The notes beneath the pieces were generated by a model, which made no database searches, was not told where the DNA came from, and saw only the letters and a program-made list of their open reading frames with translations. A stretch of 64,000 bases of DNA, taken from contig NZ_JAJSOO010000001.1 in NCBI RefSeq assembly GCF_029428875.1, forward strand, positions 7,164,501 through 7,228,500, written 5' to 3'. Numbering within the stretch: the stretch's first letter is position 1; each line of letters starts with the position of its first letter. Source of the stretch: Streptomyces sp. JH34 (GTDB lineage Bacteria > Actinomycetota > Actinomycetes > Streptomycetales > Streptomycetaceae). A program made the translations under genes and the position numbers. Below, piece after piece: positions 59,525 to 64,000 of the stretch.

Positions 59525-61069
59525 ATGGTGCGCGACTATCTCATCATCGGGGCCGGACCGGCCGGACTTCAACTTGCCTCTCTGCTGGAACGCGACGGAC
59601 GCGACTATGTCGTCCTGGAGCGGGGGAGTGGACCGGGGACGTTCTTCACCCGGTACCCCCGCCATCGGCAGCTGATATCGACCAACAAGGTGCACACGGG
59701 TTTCACGGACCCGGAACTCAACCTGCGCATGGACTGGAACTCGCTGCTCAGCGACGACCCGGAGCTGCTCTTCACCCGGTACAGCGAGCGCTACTTCCCA
59801 CCGGCGGACGACCTGGTGCGCTACCTGGCCGACTTCGCGGCTCGTACCGGCGTGCGCGTCGAGTACGGGACAGAGGTCGTGCGGGTCTCCCGTGCGGACG
59901 GCGTGTTCACGGTACTCGACGGCGGCGGGCGCTCCTGGCAGGCCAGGCGGCTCGTCATGGCGACCGGTGTCTCCCGGCTCCACGAGCCACCCGTCCCGGG
60001 CGTCGAACTCGCCGAGCGGTACGACGCCTTCGATCCCGACCCGGTGTCCTTCACCGATCAGCGGGTGCTGGTCATCGGCAAGGGGAACTCCGCCTTCGAA
60101 ACCGCCGACAGCCTCGTCGAGAAGGCCGCGGTGATCCACGTCGTCGGACCGCACTCGATCAAACTCGCCTGGAAAACCCACTATCTCGGGCATCTGCGCG
60201 CGGTGAACAACAACTTCCTGGACACCTATCAGCTCAAGTCGCAGAACGCGGTGCTCGACGGCACCGTCGAGAGCATCGAGAAGTCAGGGAGCGGCGGCTT
60301 CCGGGTGATGCTCCGCTACGCGCGGACCACGGAACCGCTGCGCGAACTGCACTACGACCGGATCATCGTCTGCACCGGCTTCCGCTTCGACGCGTCCGTC
60401 TTCGACGAGACCTGCCGCCCCGCGCTCGTCATCAAGGACCGGTTTCCCGAGCAGACCTCGTCCTTCGAGTCGGTCAACGTACCGGACCTCTACTTCGCCG
60501 GCACCCTGATGCAGCAGCGGGACTTCAAGAAGTCCACCAACGGTTTCATCCACGGTTTCCGCTACGCGACTCGCGCCCTGCACCGCATCCTGAGCGCTCG
60601 TCACCTCGATACCCCCTGGCCGGCCCGGACGCTCACCGCGACGCCGGAGGCGATCGCCGACGCCGTCATCGGCCGGGTCAACCGCTCGTCGGGCCTGTGG
60701 CAGCAGTTCGGGTTCCTCGGTGACGTGGTCGGCGTGGACGGTGACCTCGCCGTGTACCAGGAGGAGGTGCCGCTGGACTACGTGACCGACGGAAGCCTCG
60801 GCCCCGCCCCGCACCGGTTCGTCGTCGACCTGGAGTACGGACCCGAGCACGACCAGGTCGACCCGTTCGACGTCGGCGTCCCGCGGGTCGTCGAGAACGA
60901 TGTGGACCACGCCATGGACTCCACGTACCTCCATCCCGTCGTCCGGTACTACCGGGACGGAGTGCTCGCCGGGACCCATCACCTGGCGGAGAACCTGGAG
61001 AACGAATGGAATTTGGCGGAGGTCCACCGGCAGCCGCTCACCGCTTTCGTGAAGGAGTGCCTTGACTGA
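59525..61069 (+). CDS. FAD-dependent oxidoreductase (flavin monooxygenase-like)
   Basis: A 514-residue two-dinucleotide-domain flavoprotein. The FAD motif is YLIIGAGPAGLQLASLLERDGRDYVVLERG (GAGPAG at 9-14). The second GxGxxA/G is VLVIGKGNSAFETADSLVEKA. The ATG-like DRIIVCTGFRFD closes the FAD domain. The layout resembles flavin-dependent N- or C-hydroxylases and FOXRED2-like proteins. The C-terminal ~130 residues (WQQFGFLGDVVGVDGDLAVYQEEVPLDYVTDG onward) are specific to its group and unknown to me. It overlaps the adenylate-forming ligase by eight bases, implying joint action in a biosynthetic pathway. Confidence 0.87.
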   Translation: MVRDYLIIGAGPAGLQLASLLERDGRDYVVLERGSGPGTFFTRYPRHRQLISTNKVHTGFTDPELNLRMDWNSLLSDDPELLFTRYSERYFPPADDLVRYLADFAARTGVRVEYGTEVVRVSRADGVFTVLDGGGRSWQARRLVMATGVSRLHEPPVPGVELAERYDAFDPDPVSFTDQRVLVIGKGNSAFETADSLVEKAAVIHVVGPHSIKLAWKTHYLGHLRAVNNNFLDTYQLKSQNAVLDGTVESIEKSGSGGFRVMLRYARTTEPLRELHYDRIIVCTGFRFDASVFDETCRPALVIKDRFPEQTSSFESVNVPDLYFAGTLMQQRDFKKSTNGFIHGFRYATRALHRILSARHLDTPWPARTLTATPEAIADAVIGRVNRSSGLWQQFGFLGDVVGVDGDLAVYQEEVPLDYVTDGSLGPAPHRFVVDLEYGPEHDQVDPFDVGVPRVVENDVDHAMDSTYLHPVVRYYRDGVLAGTHHLAENLENEWNLAEVHRQPLTAFVKECLD

Positions 61070-62510
61070 GCAGTTCCCCGGCGCCGTACTGGACATCCTC
61101 GACGCGGCAGGCGATCGGACGGTGTTCGAGCACGCCGGCCGGGAAGTCTCGGGAGCCGAGCTCCTCGGTACGGTGAGGCGGGCGGTGAGCGGCCTGCGGC
61201 AGCACGGAGTCGGGCCCGGCGACGGCGTCGCCATGCTGCTGGGGACCGGCCCCGGGGAGTTCGCCGCGATCATCGCCGCTCACGTCGTCGGCGCTCGTGT
61301 CGTCGGCGTGCGGCCCGGCCTGACCAGAGAGCAGCAGGAGCATCTCCTGCGGGGTGCCGGGGTGACGGTCGCCGACCGGTCCGACGTCGCCGGCGACAGG
61401 AAGGACGGGCTCGTCCTCGCGCTCGGTGATCTGCTGGCGTCGGCGGACGACGGTGTCCGGCCACGGGTTCTGGCCCGGCCCGGTGGCGTCGCCCGCCTCC
61501 TGCACACCAGCGGCAGCACCGGCTTTCCCAAGGCGTGCGCCCAGACCTACGCGGCGATGACCGCGTCGTGGGTACACCGGCCGGCCGCCTGGCCACCCGC
61601 CGTCCGCGAACTGGCCGGGCGCATGGACCGATTCCTGGTGTTCGGCACCCTGGCCAGCCAGGTGATGATGGAGTACGGCCTGCTGGCACTTGCCGCCGGC
61701 GGCACGCTCGTCACCGCCGACCCGTCGGACTTCCCCGCCGCCCTCGTCCGGCACCGGGCGACCGCGAGCGTCGTCACGGCTGCCCGGCTGACGAAACTCG
61801 TGGCCGCCCAGCGCGGGTCGCCGGTCGACCTCGACGGTCTGCGCGCCCTCATGGTGTCGGGATCACCGCTGGATCCGGGACGGCTGCGGGAGGCCGCCGA
61901 GGTGCTCGGCCCGGTCGTCTTCCACGGCTACGGACAGACCGAGACCGGCATGATCTCCATGGCCACCCCGGAGGAGCCCGCCGGCTCCCTCGGAGTACCG
62001 CCCGTCGAACTGGAGGTCCGCGACCCCTCGGGCCGCCCGGTGGCGCACGGCACCGACGGCGAACTCTTCGTCCGCACCCCGCCCCAGAGCTCCGGCTACT
62101 GGCAGGAACCCGCCCTCACGGCCGCGGTGTTCCGCGACGGATGGGTAGCCACTCGCGACCTCGGCCGCCTCGACGCTGCGGGGCGGCTGTGGCTCACAGG
62201 CCGGATCCGTGACGTGATCATTGTCAACGCCAACGTCCACTACGCCGGGCCCGTCGAACGGCTGCTCGCCGTCCATCCCTCCGTCGCCGAGGCGTACGTC
62301 GTCGCCGTGCCGGACGACAGTACGGGCGAAGCCGTCCATGCCTTCGTCGTGCCCGAGACCGGCCACACTCCTGACCTGGGAGAACTGCGCGCACTGGTGA
62401 CGACGAGCCTGGGCGAGGCCTGCGCACCCACCCGGCTCACCCTCATCGACGAGGTACCGCTCACGGCCGCCGGGAAACCCGACAAACGACGTCTCGTGGG
62501 CGGGAGTTAG
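61062..62510 (+). CDS. Adenylate-forming ligase (acyl-CoA synthetase / stand-alone adenylation enzyme)
   Basis: A 482-residue ANL-superfamily enzyme. Core motifs are LLHTSGSTGFPKAC (P-loop), FHGYGQTETGMIS, WVATRDLGRLDAAGRLWLTGRIRDVII and the C-terminal catalytic lysine region TAAGKPDKRRL. It activates a carboxylic acid as acyl-adenylate and transfers it to CoA or a carrier protein. TTG start at 61062, four bases after AAGGAG and eight bases inside the flavoprotein gene. A strong terminator follows. The acid substrate cannot be inferred. No carrier protein gene is visible before the window ends. Confidence 0.9.
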   Translation: MTEQFPGAVLDILDAAGDRTVFEHAGREVSGAELLGTVRRAVSGLRQHGVGPGDGVAMLLGTGPGEFAAIIAAHVVGARVVGVRPGLTREQQEHLLRGAGVTVADRSDVAGDRKDGLVLALGDLLASADDGVRPRVLARPGGVARLLHTSGSTGFPKACAQTYAAMTASWVHRPAAWPPAVRELAGRMDRFLVFGTLASQVMMEYGLLALAAGGTLVTADPSDFPAALVRHRATASVVTAARLTKLVAAQRGSPVDLDGLRALMVSGSPLDPGRLREAAEVLGPVVFHGYGQTETGMISMATPEEPAGSLGVPPVELEVRDPSGRPVAHGTDGELFVRTPPQSSGYWQEPALTAAVFRDGWVATRDLGRLDAAGRLWLTGRIRDVIIVNANVHYAGPVERLLAVHPSVAEAYVVAVPDDSTGEAVHAFVVPETGHTPDLGELRALVTTSLGEACAPTRLTLIDEVPLTAAGKPDKRRLVGGS

Positions 62511-62527
62511 CGGCCTCTCTTCCGGAT

Positions 62528-62567
62528 CCGTGCCCCGCTCGCGCGAGAACACGCGAGCGGGGCACGG
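62528..62567. terminator. Strong bidirectional terminator
   Basis: A 16-base perfect stem (62528-62543 pairs with 62552-62567) with an 8-base loop CGAGAACA, between the ligase gene and the convergent MFS gene. It can serve both. Confidence 0.85.
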
Positions 62568-62649
62568 TCCGTTCAGGAAGTGCCGACCGGGGCGACACCG
62601 TGTGGCAGGGAGCCAGGCACGGTGCGTGCGCCGTCGTGGACACCGCTGC

Positions 62650-64000
62650 TCACGGCGCAGCGCCATCCTTGCGCGCCACAGGTGCCACCCTCGTCGTTCT
62701 CTCGGAGGGAACGAGATCGCTGCGCGCCAGATCGTCGAGTACGGCGTTCTGCCGGGTGGCATCCGCGGAGTGCAGGGCAGCCGCCCCCGGATTGCTCCCG
62801 CGCAGGGCGACGGCACCCCCGGCGACGGCCATCGGCACCGCGACCAGCACAGCGGCGGTGCGCATGCCTCCCGGCGCGGACAGGACCAGTGCGATGAGCG
62901 GCGGCCCGAAGGCTCCGCCGGACTTGCCGACCGCCGCTGCCCAGCCGCCCGCGGTCCCCCGGATGGCCATGGGATAGATCTCGGCCGTGTAGGGACCGAT
63001 CAGTGCGATGACACCGGCGGTTCCGGCGAACAGCAGGATCACCGCGGTGAGGAGGACCGGCCGGCTGCCGTCCAGCCCGACGGAGGCCAGGGTGAACAGC
63101 GCCGCGACGGTGAGGGCCGCGTAGACGACCATGGTGCCCTTCGCCGACCAGCGCATGTAGAGCCACGCGGCCACCACGCAGGTGGGGATGGACAACAGCG
63201 AGGAGATGAACAGCAGCGTGGCGGCGGACATGCCCCCCTCGTTCGAGGCCTCCAGTTGGGTGGGCAGGAAGGTGATGAAACCCCAGTAGACGAGGCCCCA
63301 GGCGAGCGCGTAACCGCTGACGACCAACGTCTTGGCTCTCTGGGGGTGTTTGAACAGGGTGGAGGCGGGGACACGCACGGGCCGTGACTGCTGCGCCGTG
63401 AAGGCGGCCGATTCCGGAATCCACCTGTTCAGCGCGATCAGGATCAGGACCAGCGGGAGCTGGGCGAACCACAGGACACGCCAGCCGGCCAGCGGGACGA
63501 GCACCGCGGCCAGTCCGGCGGCCGCCATGTAGCCGCCCGTGGTGGTGAGCCCGGCCTGGAGCACCATGATGGCCGCGCGCCGTCCGGGTGGCAGGCTCTC
63601 AGTCATCAGGGCGTAGACGACGGGCAGCATGGCTCCCGCCGCCATGCCCATCAGGGCGCACATGACGAGGATGCCGCCGAAGGTCGGCATGGCGCCGCAC
63701 ACCGTCGTACCGAGGAACAGAAGGGACGCGACGAGAATCGTGGCCCTGCGCCCGATTCGGTCCGCGGCCCGGCCCCCCACGAGTGATCCCAGTACTGTGC
63801 CGCTCAGTGCCACTGTGGGCAACCACGAGATCTCGGCGGCGCCGAGGTGGAACTCGGCGCGCATACCGGGCTGGATGAACGCCAGGGTGGCGGGTTTCAT
63901 CTGGTCCACCATCAGCGCGAAGCTCAGAACGGCGATCAAGCCGTGGCGGCTCGTCCGGGGCGGGGGCGTCGGGGCCGGATCCGGGGGTGCGGCCGGATCC
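62650..64000 (-). CDS. MFS transporter (metabolite/H+ symporter type), 5' end beyond the window
   Basis: At least 450 residues with about 12 membrane helices. Signature motif A is GGRAADRIGRRATI, and GLIAVLSFALMVDQMKPATLAF forms the first helix. The pattern fits sugar/aromatic-acid:H+ symporter-like MFS proteins. The frame stays open from a possible TTG at 63939 through Pro-rich codons (PTPPPRTSRHG) to the window edge, so the true start is outside. It converges on the flavoprotein-ligase operon and may export its product or import a precursor (inference). Confidence 0.85.
   Translation of the reverse strand, partial: DPAAPPDPAPTPPPRTSRHGLIAVLSFALMVDQMKPATLAFIQPGMRAEFHLGAAEISWLPTVALSGTVLGSLVGGRAADRIGRRATILVASLLFLGTTVCGAMPTFGGILVMCALMGMAAGAMLPVVYALMTESLPPGRRAAIMVLQAGLTTTGGYMAAAGLAAVLVPLAGWRVLWFAQLPLVLILIALNRWIPESAAFTAQQSRPVRVPASTLFKHPQRAKTLVVSGYALAWGLVYWGFITFLPTQLEASNEGGMSAATLLFISSLLSIPTCVVAAWLYMRWSAKGTMVVYAALTVAALFTLASVGLDGSRPVLLTAVILLFAGTAGVIALIGPYTAEIYPMAIRGTAGGWAAAVGKSGGAFGPPLIALVLSAPGGMRTAAVLVAVPMAVAGGAVALRGSNPGAAALHSADATRQNAVLDDLARSDLVPSERTTRVAPVARKDGAAP

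Noticed and set aside
1..64000. tRNA, rRNA, CRISPR arrays, riboswitches and integrase attachment sites
   Set aside because: I looked for tRNA-like ends, regularly spaced repeats and long direct repeats and found none by eye. A covariance-model scan would be needed to exclude small RNAs.

Overview
The window looks like Streptomyces, or a close relative, from a chromosome arm. It is GC-rich, genes use mainly G or C in third codon positions, GTG and TTG starts are frequent, and the families are typical of the genus (ArsR, HxlR, TetR, MarR and HTH_31/MmyB-type regulators, DUF6232, DUF4916, ESX-like proteins). About a quarter of the DNA is decayed: at least six broken transposase remnants and a similar number of truncated or frameshifted oxidoreductase and regulator genes lie between intact genes. 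That is what I would expect of a plastic accessory arm. I saw no rRNA, tRNA or CRISPR array.

Left part (1-13.5 kb). A LysR remnant is followed by a PAP2 phosphatase-DedA operon. It faces a BlaI repressor/M56 metalloprotease pair across a dyad operator. Next come an overlapping three-gene unit of unknown function headed by an HTH protein, an alpha/beta hydrolase behind a 30-bp perfect palindrome, an ArsR-like/MFS efflux operon with a nested palindromic operator, an HTH_31 regulator beside a wrecked alcohol dehydrogenase, and an oxidoreductase-MarR operon.

Middle part (13.5-42 kb). A large protein of unknown function and a small zinc-finger/membrane operon with an apparently leaderless promoter come first. 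An HxlR/aldo-keto reductase pair follows, flanked by inward-facing IS ends. Then come a NUDIX (DUF4916) protein, an FKBP, an ABC exporter, a MerR regulator, a STAND NTPase with TPR repeats and a small partner, a TetR regulator and an Imm5-like protein. Two paralogous operons (about 20.3-21.2 kb and 35.8-36.7 kb) each encode a DUF6232 membrane protein whose last 20 residues resemble the first ~25 residues of the overlapping downstream small protein. The STAND gene and its partner also share a Gly/Tyr/His-rich motif. Together these look like candidate amyloid-type signalling pairs and are the most interesting material here.

Right part (42-64 kb). A GT2-GtrA fusion and a polytopic membrane protein form a cell-envelope glycosylation unit. 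DUF2231, SDR and HTH_31 genes and a secreted serine beta-lactamase/DD-peptidase follow. A four-gene ESX/type VII-like cargo cluster, an aminoglycoside phosphotransferase-like kinase and an M48 protease with an overlapping membrane partner come next. The window ends in what may be the edge of a biosynthetic cluster: a flavin oxidoreductase, an adenylate-forming ligase and a convergent MFS transporter separated by a strong terminator.
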